NCBI RefSeq assembly: GCF_021917145.1
Contig: NC_061077.1
Location: 10,377,251 to 10,441,250 of the forward strand
Reading direction: 5' to 3'
Source of the DNA: Hypomesus transpacificus
Taxonomy: Eukaryota > Chordata > Actinopteri > Osmeriformes > Osmeridae
DNA length: 64,000 nt
A model generated the notes under the pieces. It saw nothing but the letters and a program-made list of their open reading frames with translations. It was not told the DNA's origin and did not search any database. A program made the translations under genes and the position numbers. Below, piece by piece: positions 1-18,567 of the stretch (the first letter of the stretch is position 1; every line of letters starts with the position of its first letter).

Positions 1-583
1 ATGTTTGTACTAATGAAACCTATTAACTGTGCGAGTGGCATTGTCAGTAGAAATTCTTGACTTTAGAATGTTTTGAATTGACATGACTGTGTGTCTGGGG
101 GCAGTAGCTTGTCACTGTGAGAAGTATTGCGGAGATGTGAAACATTTTCACCCATTGGCTTTCCCCTGTTGGCTTTCTGTGAGTTTGTGACTTGAATAGT
201 GGAAGGCATGACCCCAGGGAGAGGGAGCGTTGTCTGCTGAGGTCTCACCAGTCTTAAATGTGACACAGAATCTGTGAAGGGATTCACGTCTCTGATGCCA
301 TGCGGAGTTGTAAGAGGGAATCAGTACAAGTGTGCTGGCTGGCGACACAATTAGAATGCACATCAAATGCACATCAAATATGGATGGCTGTGTACCACAG
401 GGGGGGGATGTGTATCGGTCTGCCATAGGACAGAATACACTCAGGTTTACTCCAACCTGACCTGGAAGGTTCGTCTCTGTCAAGAGTGCGCTTGGTGACA
501 ATTGCCTGCGGCCATCTCCAGGCTATTCATCTCTCTGCCGCAAGCTTGAGAGAAAGTTAAAGGCTTAGGGAACAAATAAATAG

Positions 584-634
584 CACACACACACACACAC
601 ACAAATGCACGCAAGCACAAACACACACACACAC
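584..634. repeat. (CA)n microsatellite, interrupted
   Basis: CA dinucleotide runs interrupted by a short 'AAATGCACGCAAGCAC' segment. Confidence 0.9.
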
Positions 635-1193
635 TTGAAGGGATTTTTAATTTTTTGCAAGACTTAGGTGTAGAACAGATGAGCTTTGCATGTTAATTTG
701 CAGAAGCCTGGTAAATGTGTGTTGTTTATGCATCCCATCTCTAGCTACTCTGTTTATTCATGCTTTCCTCCTTAGCAAGGAATCAGAATGCATGACAATG
801 TCCAATGGACCCTAAACTAGCGACAGTTCATTTAGGAAATTATAGATTTGTGATCAACCATTCTCATTGATTCTTAGCTCTGTTGAGCTGTCACAGCGCC
901 AAACCTGACACATGTAGACAGATTGATGTCATGTAAAGTACATCCTGTTGCTGGCGGTGGCACGTTCAAGCAGATCAACATGGACGGCTACATCCAGGTG
1001 GCAGTATTATGAGATTAAGAGCCTTTCCCCACCGGCAATGAGCTGGTCACCTCTGCAGGCTGGAGCCTCTCTAAGTGTCATTCCAAGGGCTGTGTGACAC
1101 ACGTAGAACACACTGTAGCTAAGTGCAGGAAGACAATCAACACAGGAAGAAAAAGCTGCTGGGTATTGTATTGGCCTTCATTCCTTTAAGTCA

Positions 1194-1325
1194 ACTTAAC
1201 ATTTACATTTAACCAATGCTTTTATCTAAAGCTACATACATGGGCTGTGGGTCTGAATCCACAAGGCATTACACATAGTAGTACAGGGGTATAACCTGCA
1301 GGGGGTGTGGAACTGGAACCCACCA
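1194..1325. repeat. Degenerate LINE-tail-like repeat
   Basis: The segment 'ACATTTACATTTAACCAATG' followed by 'CTTTTATCTAAAGCTACAT' is a decayed form of the tail seen better preserved near 38.2 kb and 52.5 kb ('CTTTTATCCAAAGCGA'). Boundaries are approximate. Confidence 0.4.
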
Positions 1326-3027
1326 TAAACACACGTACGCAGTACTTAGTATTGCCGGATGGAATTTACCTCCTTCACCTCCTTGGGCTGTGTAGCATTC
1401 CAACATTCATTAAAGTGTGCATGTACAGGTGTAATGCCTTATCACAGTCAACCATCCAGGAGCTATGTACCAGAACCTGTTGAAAACATTAGCATGACTG
1501 ACTTGTTTGTAGCAGTGCAGTAAATCTGTGCTGTCTACTGCACCTTTGTGAATGGACCTCACGCTCCTCTCTCCTCTCACACAAACATTCTCATTGGAAC
1601 AGTTTGGGCTGCATTCCACCCTGTAGAGAGAATGTAATATCTGAGATATATATGGGAAACACATTCTTTGCAGATACTAGAGCTTTATATGGAGGGCCCA
1701 GACATGGGATCAGTTGCTAACCTTATGTGCTGTTTGATATCTATGTATACACCTTTTATAAGTGAATGTTCAGTGTGGTCACAAAGGCTTCAGTGAAGTC
1801 CCAGAACTGGCCCCTGCGCTTCTTTTAAATATGTATCTAATTACTGTAATATAGTTATTTAACATGAGAACCTTTGCATGCTCTTGCAAACTGCCTGCCT
1901 AATCAAGGTTTTGAAAAGCACTAATACCGTTTGTCTAATGGACGATGACTGAAAAAATGACTGGCTTCTACACCTGTGGCCATGTGCCCCCTAGTGGGAT
2001 GTACTCTCTGTCTCCATAACCTCATTTGTCAGGATTAGAACTACCAGACTGTCCAACCACCAATCAGTCCCCTTGTGCAACTGTTTTTCCTGCCCAGGTT
2101 GAAAAAAACAGGACATCATTGCAAAATAGCAGCTTTGCTTTTAAACTACTCTGAATCTTTAGAGGACACTAGTACTCTTGACATCTTTTCAAAATCGTGA
2201 GAGGAAGTCTAATGTGGTGTTGCTGCATTTTAATATTTGACTTAAAACCTATAGCAGGCCTCAAGGGAGGGAATTATGCCATAGCCGTTTTGTGAAGGAT
2301 TGATAAATGCACTGGCAAAATTGCTCTAGCCTGTCTGTCAACCCTTTTTTATTTGTTAGTGGATTAGCCTCTGTCAGAACTGAATTCTCAAAATCTGAAT
2401 GGATGGATGTATTCTTTGGTTTTAGTGTCTGTTATTAGTTTTGTAAACAGACACTTTTTTATCAATGCTACCAACAGAATTGATTCCTTATAGGAAATAA
2501 TCATTGTGTTTACTGCTTAACTTTGCTTCTCCTTAGAAACAAAACAAAAATACATAGCAAGATGCTTGAATACATTTGTTCACCCTGGTTTTAATTCAGG
2601 CTGGCCTATCACCTTTTTTCCACACATGCAAATTCACAAGAGAGGAACTAAAGGGTTTGCAGATGACTGGTAGTTATTTTTTTCATGTATCCTTGAAAAG
2701 CCATTCAATCACATCACAAATCCGTCAGTCACAAGAATTCCTTTATTTTTAAAGTGCCACTGCACAGTGTGCTAATGAAAGATCTTTCTCTCGGATCCTG
2801 CATACACGGGGTTGTTTGGTATAACAAAAAAAATCACATCTGAGTTGATGAAATGCTAATTATTGCACACCCCAAAGGCGCTTGAGGGTAATTAAGCAAA
2901 ACTTTTTTGTCTTCAAAATGCTTCTGGAGCTATTTCGTCGCAGGTAAGAGGAGGGGCTGTCAAGAAAAAAAATACTTTCATGTGCCATTGATGGTGTTGA
3001 TTTTTTTCATTCCTATTGTTCCCATAG

Positions 3028-3257
3028 ACATTTTCCTCAAAAGTTTTCCAGTGCAGCCAGGAGAGCTGAAGGACAAATTGTTAATAGTTAATGAGGACGA
3101 TGGGGGGCTGTCTGATGAACACATTACATCCCTGAGGAGGTGAGCTGTTTTGTCAAAACCACCTCTCACTCTCACACCTCACTAGCCCACCTTACACACT
3201 ATCTGCTCTGATATGATGTATGCAGTGTCAAAAACGTCTCCAATTCTTGGTAGAGCT

Positions 3258-3300
<43 letters not shown>

Positions 3301-6300
3301 GAATGGAAGAGAAGTAACCAAGCAAAAAAAGTCCAGATTATTAAAAACGAAGGCTCGCCTAACAACAAAGTGTTTGAGTGCCTGGTGCAGGCAGGGCAAC
3401 CTACGATGCCAAACCAGTCAAGTCACTGTTAGTTCACGTGAGGAAGAGGTGGAAGGGGTGAGAGGGTGCAATCAGTTGTGGTTACAATGTTCTGCTAATA
3501 CTAAAGAGCAGATGCCAGAACCTTTTACCAGAGCAGCTAACTATTGAAACTTTTATAAGGAGGTATTTGAGGAGATGGACACTATTGAGTTCCCCTCGCA
3601 CTGAAAGCTGGTAAAATGCCTTTGCAGTCGTATCCTCCGAGCCTTCAGTGGCTGACCTGTACCCGCGTGGAAGATTATATTTATTCTATGAAAACTTAAT
3701 ATATATTTTAATGTGGCATTGCGTAGGCCTGAGGAATACAGTCTTGATAGAACCACTCCCAACAGGTTCTGCAATATTAATGACAGTCGGCTATACTGTA
3801 GCTACTCTAGCAGTTACTCCCCTGGTTCATGAAAAAGTGAATGGCTCGGTTTTGACTTAGAGCTAAGTAAAATGACAGTAGTAGGGACCATTTTGGAAGT
3901 CTGGGTTCAAACTTAGTGCAAAAAAAATGAATGGCATCAATGGGCCTGAAGCTTCATTGGACCTGACTAAGGCCATCAAAGCTACTTGGCTTTTAATCAC
4001 TCGCCTTTCTCCAGTCCACTGGAGTTCAGCAAAGTATATTGTACTTCCAAAGGACAGGGAGTCCAATAGGAGACAAATGATAGCATCAGAAACTTTGGCT
4101 TCTACTGTCCTACTTTCTCAGTTCTTTTTATACACCACTAGCTCACCTGTTATCTTTTCTAAGCTGGAAGCTAACCTAAAAGATGACCCACCTGGCCCTC
4201 TGTCAGGCTCCACTTGGGTTAAAAGTTGTCTTTGTGAATATTCAAAGTTACAAAATACTATGCTCGAGCTCCAAAACCCTGAATGTTAACCATCATGCCA
4301 GAACCATGTCTTATGACAAACACATGATACAGATCTCAAGTATGTTCTAAAAAGAGAACCCAATCTAATCTATTCCTTCTGCGTTGTTATAGATATGTAC
4401 CAACCTTGGATGACGTGGAAATGTACACATCTCATAAGGGACCAGTATCTGATCTGCACATAGTTGACCAATACATGATGGAGGTAAGGCTTTGAGTCAC
4501 ACGCTTACCCATGATACTGTAAACGGGGTTCCAAAACGCTTCTCCAATTATTCCTATAAAGGAGGAACTTTTAGGAAGTCTCTTTGATTCCTTTTAGAAT
4601 ATTTTATTGTTGAATATGATTATCAGCTGAATCTAATCAGATAGACTGCATTTAGTCAGTGGACACTGTTCATTGTTATTACAATGAAACGTGCACTCAA
4701 AAAAGGAAAGAAAGAACTGGGGGCCCTGTCAGCTGCAGCACCTCTAGGTAGAGTAGGATCAGTCTACAGTTCTGTATTTGAACATGTGACCAAATGTAGC
4801 AGGGTATGTTGGGAGACATGCTGACACCTCCCACCAGGGTGGGGCATCTTGTGTCTTGTGTAGTCGTGCACAGCGCCCCCAGAGTGATGAGTCTCATGTT
4901 CACCCAGCATGGTAATCCCTACATGGAGAAACGAGATGTTGCAAAGACAGTTCATGTCGTCTTCTGCAATGGGTAAATCTTGGATGCAAGATGCCGTGGC
5001 TTAGGGATTACTGAATACATACATACCAACAGGATCTGTACTATTTAGATTTATTTTGGAACAATTTAGAAGCTAGCTAAATACTGTTTAGTTAAAAAGG
5101 TAAATAAAAAAGCATAGTCTCTGCTGGCTCTCTTTATAACAAAGAATGATCCTATCGGGGATGTCTCCAAATATCTGAGTGATTGCTGGGCTCATTGGCT
5201 TACCCTAACCCTAATTTCACCTCCACACATCCGTCACACCAAAGGCCCTTTTACTTTTGGGGGAGCCACCTGAGCATGAACGAAACAGTGAGACAAGCCA
5301 GAGTGATTTATTAGAGGTTAGCACCCACCTAAAGGTCGACTAGGCAGCTCAGCCAATCGTTTCATCGTGTCAAGCCTTCAGTTTCTCTGCTAAATCAGCC
5401 CAGCGATGGCCTCACAGAGTTCTACTGGAAGCAGAGGTAATCTGTGCTTTCAGTGTCACTACAGCCTAGTCTGTAGGAAGGAGCAAGCTCGCCACACTCC
5501 ATAAACCATGTCCCAGACAGACAGCTTACAAAAATTTGAATGAACACATGGTAATAGGGTTGAATTATGAGTGATTATATTGTAATTGTACTGTGTGTGC
5601 TTGTGCTGTATGTGTCTACATCCCCATCCTCTTCAGATATGCAAAATTCCATACCTGAGCACACAGCTGGACCTGCTGCTGACTCTGAGAGAACTTCCCC
5701 ACAGCATGAAGGACATGCAGCCTGTGAGTTAGCTGATTACTGTATCATAGTGTGACAGATACATTGATTCATGGATTCATGAATGGATGGACAGATGGAT
5801 GGATAGATGGATGGATGGAAGGGTGGATGGAAGGGTAGATGGAAGGGTAGATGGAAGGGTGAACTGGTGTGTGGATGCATAGATGGATAGAGGACAAGAC
5901 TGCTGACTAATTAACTAACAGACTGATTGATTTTAATTATATCTGTATAATCATATCGTTTTTATTTGCATCTCATTTGCAAGGTATATAGTATATGTAC
6001 TGTAATTCACATTGACAACATTGTTAATTTATCTTCGTTAGTAATCAATTGTTGACTGTGGGTATTATGTTCACTGAGGGCCTCATTTACTAACATCGCG
6101 ACCGCAGCTTAATCTTTGCCTAACCGCAAATAGCGCACGGTGTATTTCCGTATTTTGCATGGTATTTATCAAACCAAATCCTCGTCGGGGCAATCAGCGC
6201 CTTACTTCGCCCTTTAGAGTTAATTAGCGCGCCATTAAAAGACGGGAAAAATAGCTATTTTACACCTGAAATGGGCGCGATCCTGTTAGTAAATGAGTCC

Positions 6301-9300
6301 CTGAGGGACTTAAAACAAACCTAAGCGAAACGTTTTTTTTCCTCCTGTAGTAAAGTGGCAAAAAGTTTGAACAATATTCTATAAATCTCAAAAGCTTTTT
6401 ACATTAGAAGAAGGGGGAATACATGTTTTAAGTAATTCCACCCATTTCTTGTTGGGTGGTTAAAACTCACAGAAAAAAGGCAAAGTAATTTTTAAGTGCA
6501 CCCCTTTTAGTTTTAGAGAACGCAGCACTGGTATTTAGGACAGGATGCCATATATTGTAAAGGAACTGCTCGAAATAATTTTCATTTTGAGAACCCTACA
6601 TTTTGTTCAGTGAAATTGATTGTTTAGTCCTTCTTTTGTCCAGTCCTTCTTACTTTTAGGCTTCAAATGTATGCACTGAATGAACAAGATTTATGATGGG
6701 AATAATGATGTTTTCAAAGTCCTTTCCCTTCTTGCCTCATTGTAGTTTACTTTTAGAGGTGTGGAAATAGGTTTGTAGAACAAAGTTCTAGGAACAGGTG
6801 GTCTGCCAAAAAGGTAATCTTCAATTCTCAACTGATGCAGCTATCTCAGAATACAATGTGTTGTCTACACAAGGAAGGACTAGGGCTTCCTTCTCGCAGA
6901 CTAGTTAAGCCTGGAACATTAAGGAGGATTTGCTTGCCATCTGACAGGCAGGGCGCTAGGGTGGAAAATACAGAAGTCACCGCCCAGGGAACCTCTCTCT
7001 GCACACTCAAGGTGCGACTTTCCGCCGCTCAGTGCTGCCGGTAGAATTACAAATTTTACTCAGCATTTTGCGCCTTTCTCCTCCTTAGAATATTGTGTTG
7101 ATGCTTTAAGCCCCTGCTGTTTGCGGCTTAAGTAAGAAATCAAATCTGAACAGCAGCCTCACAGGGCCAGGAGACCCTCAGCCTGAATTCCTTGTAGGCA
7201 TTTCAGAATGTGTGAACTGTGCAAACTGTGTTCCTGAGAGTAGAAGGATGCCCTGTATGAGGAGCTGATCTGCATATCCATGTGTTTTGAGTCAGTGAGA
7301 CTGCAGCTTGTCCCACTGGAGGTTGCTGGGAGGCTACTCTTGAACTAGAGCATATGGTTGGCATCCTGTGTCAGACCGTGCTCATTGGACTTAAGTCTCA
7401 GATGTTTCCACAGGCCAATAAGATTTAGGACTAGCTCTCTTTATAAAATATGGAGGCTGTATTACAAACACATACAAATAGTTATTCATATTAATTCATA
7501 GACATACATTATTGTAACCAATTTTTCAAAATTCAATGTTAGGTTGCAGATTCATATCATTATGATGATTAATGTTGCATTCAAATGAAATACAGTGAAA
7601 TTCAAACTTGGTCAAGTTTTCAAATGAATTTGGGAAAGATGGAACTTATTTCTACTCAATTCCCAGCTGCCTGCGATATGAAACAAGCAAGTGTGCGGAT
7701 GGATTAGGGAGAAATGACTTGTTCTGAACCTCTGTGTTTGTCTTTCAGCTGATTAACCAGAAGATCCAAATGTGCATGCAGCTGCTGAGCTCCAGGTCAT
7801 TTGTTTCCGTGCTGGAGTACCTCCTCGCCATTGGCAATTACCTGAACGAGAACGCGGGGAAGGGAAAGGCCAAGGGATTCCGCCTCTCGTCCTTAACTAA
7901 AGTAGGCTCCTCTGCTGTTATCTGACCTTTGATGGAGTGTGTAGCCGCTGGGCTAATAAGATGTCTCATTGACATACACAACGGGACTTCTCTTCCTCCT
8001 CCATTCCATTTTGTTAGCATCCATCCTTAGCGGTCAGCTGAGTCCACTCAGGTCATTCCCCTGGTGTGTCTGACACACAGGTTATTGCATCACCGCCTGG
8101 CTACACATGTGAAATGGAAATTCTCGCCAGGGCTGGCCCATCGGTGGCCCCATGCCTGGGAGGTGAGCCAACTCTGGCAGGCACAGTCATCAATTCTACC
8201 TCACTGGACACTATCAAATTTTGGAATGTTTTCAGACACCTCGTTGAATAAGATTCACTGTCTTGAATACATTGTTTTAAATGCACTGTTTTGTACTTTA
8301 GACTTTCATGCCATCTCAAAGCAGCTGGTACTTTGTGCTGTGCAAGAGAACATTACAGATAGACTGAGACCTCCACCAAATTAATTGCTGAATGTTGGTG
8401 AAAGAGAAGAACTGTAGAGGTTTTCTTCTCTTGCATCTGTGTTATTCTACTCAGGCAATACTTGGTGCATATTTTGCAGTATCGTCCTTGGGGATTGGCC
8501 TCGACCTCAAATTGGTAAATAGCATAACCTAGAAAAGACTATAAACTCCTGTCACTGGATTAGGCCACTTCCCTAGCAGCTGCATTTCATGTTAAAAAGC
8601 CTCCAGCAAATGTGAAGCATAGCTTTGCATTTTAAGCTATATCATTACCATCGCATGGTAATGATATATATGGACAAATTTTTTCACTCATTTTCTAATA
8701 TCCATTCCAACACAGTTAAATCCCACCAGTGCTAACAAGTGTATTGTTAGCTCTTGCTCTATGTCTCATGTACACACACATGCAAGAAACCATACACATC
8801 CAAGGGGCTTAAGACATCAATTAATCCAAAGGTCAAGGAAAAATGTAGAAACTGTTGATGTTATATTGTACTCTCACAGAGTGAAAAACTGGGTTTGTTT
8901 GTTGGGATTCAATTCTTTTGGTGTAATGGCCTTGCACTCGTCCAAGCTGGAAAAATTCATGCATTTTTCTCTAGCACTTATCCAAGGTCTTGTGCTTGGT
9001 TGGAAAGACATCAAGCCTTTTCAAAACCTCAGGTGTACCTCGCAGGGGTTGACCCTACAACTTTCTCCTCTCCAAACCCAAGCATCTACCAGTAGGCCTA
9101 AAGGAAATCTTTGCGACTTTCAAAGTCTTAGGCTTAATCATGAGTGTGGTTCCAAACCTGGTCTAGTGCACACCTGAGTGGACAGGGCCCTCAGTCACGC
9201 TTGTTTTTAAGTGCTGTTTTCTCCCCAGCTCTCCCAACTGCGTGGGAAAGAGAAGAAGTTCACCTTGCTGCATGCCCTTGTGGAGCAGCTCATGTTGCAG

Positions 9301-11564
9301 GCACCCGGCTTGGCAACCTTTTTCCAAGAGTTGACAGAATTTGATACTGTCCCAGGAGGTATTAGCTAATCAAGATTTGATCAAAGGCTGAAAATTGGTA
9401 GCTTTCAATTGGAACAGTTTTGTGGAACCATTCATTGTGTTTCTTTGTTCTTTGCACAGCATCTATTAAAGGCCTCACCGCAGAAGTGGATGGTAAGTCT
9501 ATCAGTCTTGCTATCATGTTCAGAAGTGTTGCTGCCAACAGTACTGATACATTTCATTATCTTGCAGTGCAAAAGGCATTTGGAAAGTGAGATGCTTTTT
9601 ATAGATTAACACCAGCTATAATAAAGTGATCACAAAATTAGATTAATAGCTTGTTGAATGATTTGTTTAGTTGGCATCCATTCAATATGTGCTATGCCTG
9701 AATATGTTCGAGATTTAGAAGCAGTTATGAGATATCCCTCTTACCTGAATTAGACAGTAGACACACAATTTCAAGACTGACCAAATATGTCACCTTCCAG
9801 TTGTAAAGAATGAGCTACAGAAGGCCATTCAATACAGGAAAGGTTACAAGAAGAGAAACTCAGGAGAGCAACACGTCAAGTTCTCTAAAGACCTGAAGGT
9901 GAAACAACCTGGGCTATTTTCAATTGTATTCTACATTCTAACCCTATTTTCAAATGCTGATTGACCTTCAACATAGTTATTTTCACTGTACATTTCTGTA
10001 ACAAGGTTCAGCTGTTGGTAGCAATGACCCCCTGTTTTGCCAGACAAGTATAGCTTCTGCAACACTTGATGTTGAATCCTACTAAATAACCAAGCGTACC
10101 AGTAACATTCATTACCCTTTTTTCCCCCATGCCAGATGGCAATTGAGAAGCACAAAACAGATCTCTCTCTGTTGACAAAAAGATGTGAAGAGATGAAGAA
10201 ACTCTACACTGACATATTGGTAATCCCTGAGTTATTATTTCAATATCTTTGTTGTGCAGCTTGCAAGATGGATGTTTTTCAGTGCCTTGGTCCAGACTTT
10301 TCTTTTCAGTAGTTTTTCATCTTATCTCCCCACTGTAGAGTAGTGGAGGAGGATGTATGGTATATTTCATAAAATGTTGTCCTCAAGGTCACCTACCCTT
10401 GTTTCAAAATGCTTGTATTCCACTAATTCAAACGCTTTCTTCAGTGGCAGACAGACTTGAAATTTATCGACACACTTTATACACACATATGTTTACACTT
10501 ATGAAAGAGTATTTTTGCATTCAAATGGAATTCAAAAAAAAATTAACATATATCAGGGTCACGTAGCTGATCAAACAGACGAATATTGTAGAGGAAAAAC
10601 TTACGTCCAAATATGAGATTGTATCATCACAGTTTGCCTGGCTTTGCTGAGTTTTAGAAACCTGAAAAGGTGGGAGTTGAGCCTCAAGCAAGGTGCAAAA
10701 TTGTGTTACAGTGGCTCCACTATTACATTCCTCCCCTCCCTCTAAACTTTCTATCACACAGACAACCACACTTGCGCACACACACCAATAAAATGTGCCT
10801 GAAGCAGCCGGAGCCAGCACAGCAGAGAGAAAGAGAGGACTAAACCTTGTATATCTGACATGATCAGAACCTTCCCTGTGTTCCTGGGAAGAAAAGTGCA
10901 ACAGTCAGACAGGCAGCCAAAACACTGACACTTGGTTAACAAACAGAACCTCCATCATGCAAAGTTAATTTTTTTATCTTAAGAGTATTGACTGCTGAAC
11001 AGTGTGACAAACGTTGGCACAGAGGTGGTGTCTGTATTAGTAACTGTCTGTATTAGTAACTGTAATTGTAACTATCTGTATTAGTAACTATCTGTATTAG
11101 TAACTATTTGTATTAGTAACTCTGTATTAGTAACTGTCTGTGTTAGTAGTTCAGATTAGTGGTGATGTGACTATTGACATCATTGTTGGGATGGCATTCA
11201 GAGGTACAAGTCAGCCTTGTTTAAAAGATACATGATCATGCAGTCTGTCAGTTCATTAGGACAAATGAGGTTTGGATGTAGGGTCATGCATTCAAGGCAG
11301 ACATCAGTTAACCTCATACATCGGTCTAATTTGTTAATTACTGTGGGCAGGCATGTATAAAACATTATCACAATTTCAGAAAGTATGCTTTATAAAATTG
11401 AACATATCACTGGAGACTCATATCCACATATATCTACATGTTGTATTTGTTCTTTCCTTAAGGTTAAATTTGGTGAGTCACTGGATCAAGACTCCCAGGA
11501 GTTCTTTGGCTTGGTGTGCCAATTCATCAGTGACTTCAAGAGGACACATGCTCAAATGATATAA
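3028..11564 (+). CDS. FH2-domain formin, 3' coding exons (partial gene)
   Basis: Formin homology 2 domains nucleate and processively elongate unbranched actin filaments in the cytoplasm. Nine exons join with GT-AG introns in one frame: 3028-3139, 4393-4483, 5637-5723, 7749-7901, 9229-9358, 9460-9492, 9801-9898, 10136-10219 and 11463-11564 (stop at 11562-11564). Together they give 295 residues plus stop. Visible FH2 landmarks are 'IFLKSF' near the start, the core '[13 protein letters not shown]' (the family's G-N-x-x-N signature), then '[10 protein letters not shown]' and '[10 protein letters not shown]'. A lysine-rich helical region follows ('[12 protein letters not shown]'), and the end is '[13 protein letters not shown]'. 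The protein stops at the end of the FH2 domain, with no recognisable DAD or long tail. The proline-rich FH1 and N-terminal domains are not in the window. The exons are open with good splice sites, so the gene looks functional. The subfamily is unclear; an FHDC-type short formin is one candidate. Confidence 0.82.
3260..3298. repeat. (TA)n microsatellite
   Basis: About 19 TA dinucleotides within a formin intron. Tyr-Ile reading frames across it on both strands are artefacts of the repeat. Confidence 0.95.
5773..5890. repeat. (GGAT)n / GGAAGGGTAGAT minisatellite
   Basis: Tandem GGAT tetranucleotides pass into 12-bp units of the type 'GGAAGGGTAGAT', just downstream of a formin exon. Confidence 0.85.
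6078..6301. mobile_element. MITE with GGGCCTCATTTACTAACA inverted termini
   Basis: The left terminus 'GGGCCTCATTTACTAACA' is matched by the reverse complement of the right terminus 'TGTTAGTAAATGAGTCCC' with one mismatch. A 3-bp TGA flanks both ends (6075-6077 and 6302-6304), a plausible target duplication. The interior is 224 bp in total, richer in GC and CpG than the intron around it, and has no coding capacity. A 3-bp duplication would fit PIF/Harbinger-like elements, but that assignment is inference. It lies in a formin intron. Confidence 0.7.
8638..8668. repeat. Perfect short hairpin in formin intron
   Basis: A 14-bp perfect stem around 'ATATCATTACCAT' and its complement, with a 3-nt loop (CGC). 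Confidence 0.7.
11031..11151. repeat. Minisatellite, 16-bp unit TCTGTATTAGTAACTG
   Basis: About seven imperfect copies of a 'TCTGTATTAGTAACTR' unit, some shortened, in the last formin intron. Confidence 0.85.
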
Positions 11565-16707
<5,143 letters not shown>

Positions 16708-18567
16708 AAGAAGAACTTCTCAAAGTGTTTTGTTTAATCAAAACTTTCCTTCATCATTTGGATTTAGACAAACAGATGGAAATGTTGGATGGCCATGGAT
16801 AAAGGCGTGAATAGTATTTTTGAAAGCTTTGACATTTGCTGGGTTATTTTACAGATGCAATACTCTTTTTGTTTCTGACACTATACCATTCTATACATTT
16901 TAATGAGGAACACCATTGTTTCACAACAAGATCTTCAAATGCCAAATGCCCATAATGTGAGCATTGCATATTTGCATTGCAAGTTTTGTCAAACGTTTTA
17001 AGTCACCATGGCTCGCATACGACCTCTTTTGGTTTTGGATTTGTTTTTTTAGGGAGTGTGACATACGGGTTTCAGTCTCAAGAAGAAACTGTGATCCAAT
17101 GTGCAATAGCAAGCCCAAGAGTGAGATAACCCCGCTCTATCTACCAGTCACACACTGGATCTAATAAGCTGGGTTTCAGTGGCAGAGTCTGTTCTCAAGG
17201 GTCATCCTCTACAATCAATACACAAATAGTTTGCTAATTCCTGTGGTGGACTGGAGGTTAGAAACCTCAGTACAAACAGGATGTCCTGCAAAGCGCTACC
17301 AGCAGGTCAATGCAATGATTAACCTACTATTAAGCAATCTGGCAATTGACTAGGACACCTAATTGGACTCACCCTGAAAGCTTCAGCAACACATGAACGC
17401 AGGATAGCTTTGGTAAAAGCCTTTTTGAGTTCTTAGACTGTAGATAAAGAAGCAAACATTGCAAAGATTAACCAGCCTGGACCATCCTCAGTCATTAGTG
17501 ATGTCAAAGCAGAATGCTGCTGACTACATAGGCCTGCACTGCAAGTGCAAAATAAGTGGACGTTTCATACTCCAAATATTGGCCCTTCTGATTCCGAGGC
17601 CTCCTCATGAAATCTTAACTATGTAGGAATACTATTAAAACTTGGTTTGATACACGCTTGTTAATTTATTGTTCATATTCATCAATTTAGACCTAAACAG
17701 TGTGGTTGTGCATTGAACTACTTTGACTGCCTATATACATTTGTGTTGTGTGCTTAGTTTGATGTGAAACATTACCTGTAGCATCTGCAAGTCGATAGAC
17801 AGTATGTTATTTTAATGTCATTGTTTAGAGACAGTGAGTGCATACATGTGCAGTATTTTCAGACTAATTCAGAAAGATTGGAAGAATGAGCCACAAACAG
17901 ATTTTGCTGTATGCCACCAATAGATTAGTTTAGCAGATTATGGCATTGATTTGATCTTTAAAGTTTTTTTATAACATTTGTTATTGTTTTTTCCCTCAAC
18001 GGTTTTCAAGTGCTGCTATATTTTTGGGGATTTTGACATTCAGGCATCATAAAGAGCGAGTTTGATTAATAACAGTTATCCAGCTGAGTAGCCACACACC
18101 ACAGTATGTTTGATCATACTGAATGTTTTACTGCTGATGCCAATGGAGTCTGGAACAAGGAGGCCTGGAACATGTTCTGCATTATTAAAACAGATTATCA
18201 TCGTGGAGTAAGAGGACTGAGAAGGACAAATCCTTCAAATGACTGCAAGGAATAATGTAAATATAAAAAATGACATGTTTACAGGTGTCTGTTGTGGCTT
18301 CTATGGTGTGGATCATTCAACCACATTTGACTGCTTTACTTGATTCGTCATTGCAGTGTTTGATTCATGATGACTTGCTCCGTCACTGTAGCCTAACATT
18401 TGAAATTTTAAAATCACTTGTACTGTAGAATTTAAGAGTGAAGGCTGTGAATGAGTGAGGACTGTTTGTGAGAACTGTTCAAATCACTGGATGGTTGTTA
18501 GGAAATAAAAGAAAATCACATGGTTTTTATATCCATAAAGTTGACCACCACTGTAATTACTAATCAT
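16708..18567 (+). other. Probable cbln4 3' UTR; no second gene recognised
   Basis: No coding exon seen after the cbln4 stop. The first convincing AATAAA is at 18504-18509, which would give a 3' UTR of about 1.8 kb. Confidence 0.4.
18504..18509 (+). terminator. Candidate polyadenylation signal for cbln4
   Basis: AATAAA about 1.8 kb after the stop codon, in AT-rich sequence. It ends just before an inverted-repeat element. Transcript evidence would be needed to show it is used. Confidence 0.35.

Larger units (their letters stand above)
1..3027. other. No gene recognised; probable upstream intron of the formin
   Basis: No exon could be recognised in this stretch on either strand. The first formin exon found (from 3028) begins in the middle of the FH2 domain and in the middle of a codon, so at least one coding exon must lie upstream. 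That exon should end with the conserved segment preceding the 'IFLK' motif, and nothing like it was seen here. The stretch is therefore probably intron, with the 5' part of the gene left of the window. It contains a CA microsatellite and a degenerate LINE-tail-like repeat, listed separately. Confidence 0.5.

Noticed and set aside
63..501. Overlapping minus-strand open frames at the window start
   Set aside because: No family resemblance, no splice structure, and ordinary intron-like composition.
961..1140. Short segment reading like a peptide around 'TFKQINMDGYIQVAV'
   Set aside because: Stops soon after, has no splice context and matches no family I can name.
2907..2944. Possible formin exon ending at CGTCGCAG/GTAAGA just before 3028
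   Set aside because: In the phase needed to join the 3028 exon it reads 'SSKCFWSYFVA', which does not resemble the FH2 segment before IFLK; no acceptor-bounded exon was evident.
8761..9344. Plus-strand open frames of 138 and 66 codons overlapping a formin exon
   Set aside because: Out of the formin frame and lying mostly in intron sequence; the true exon is 9229-9358.
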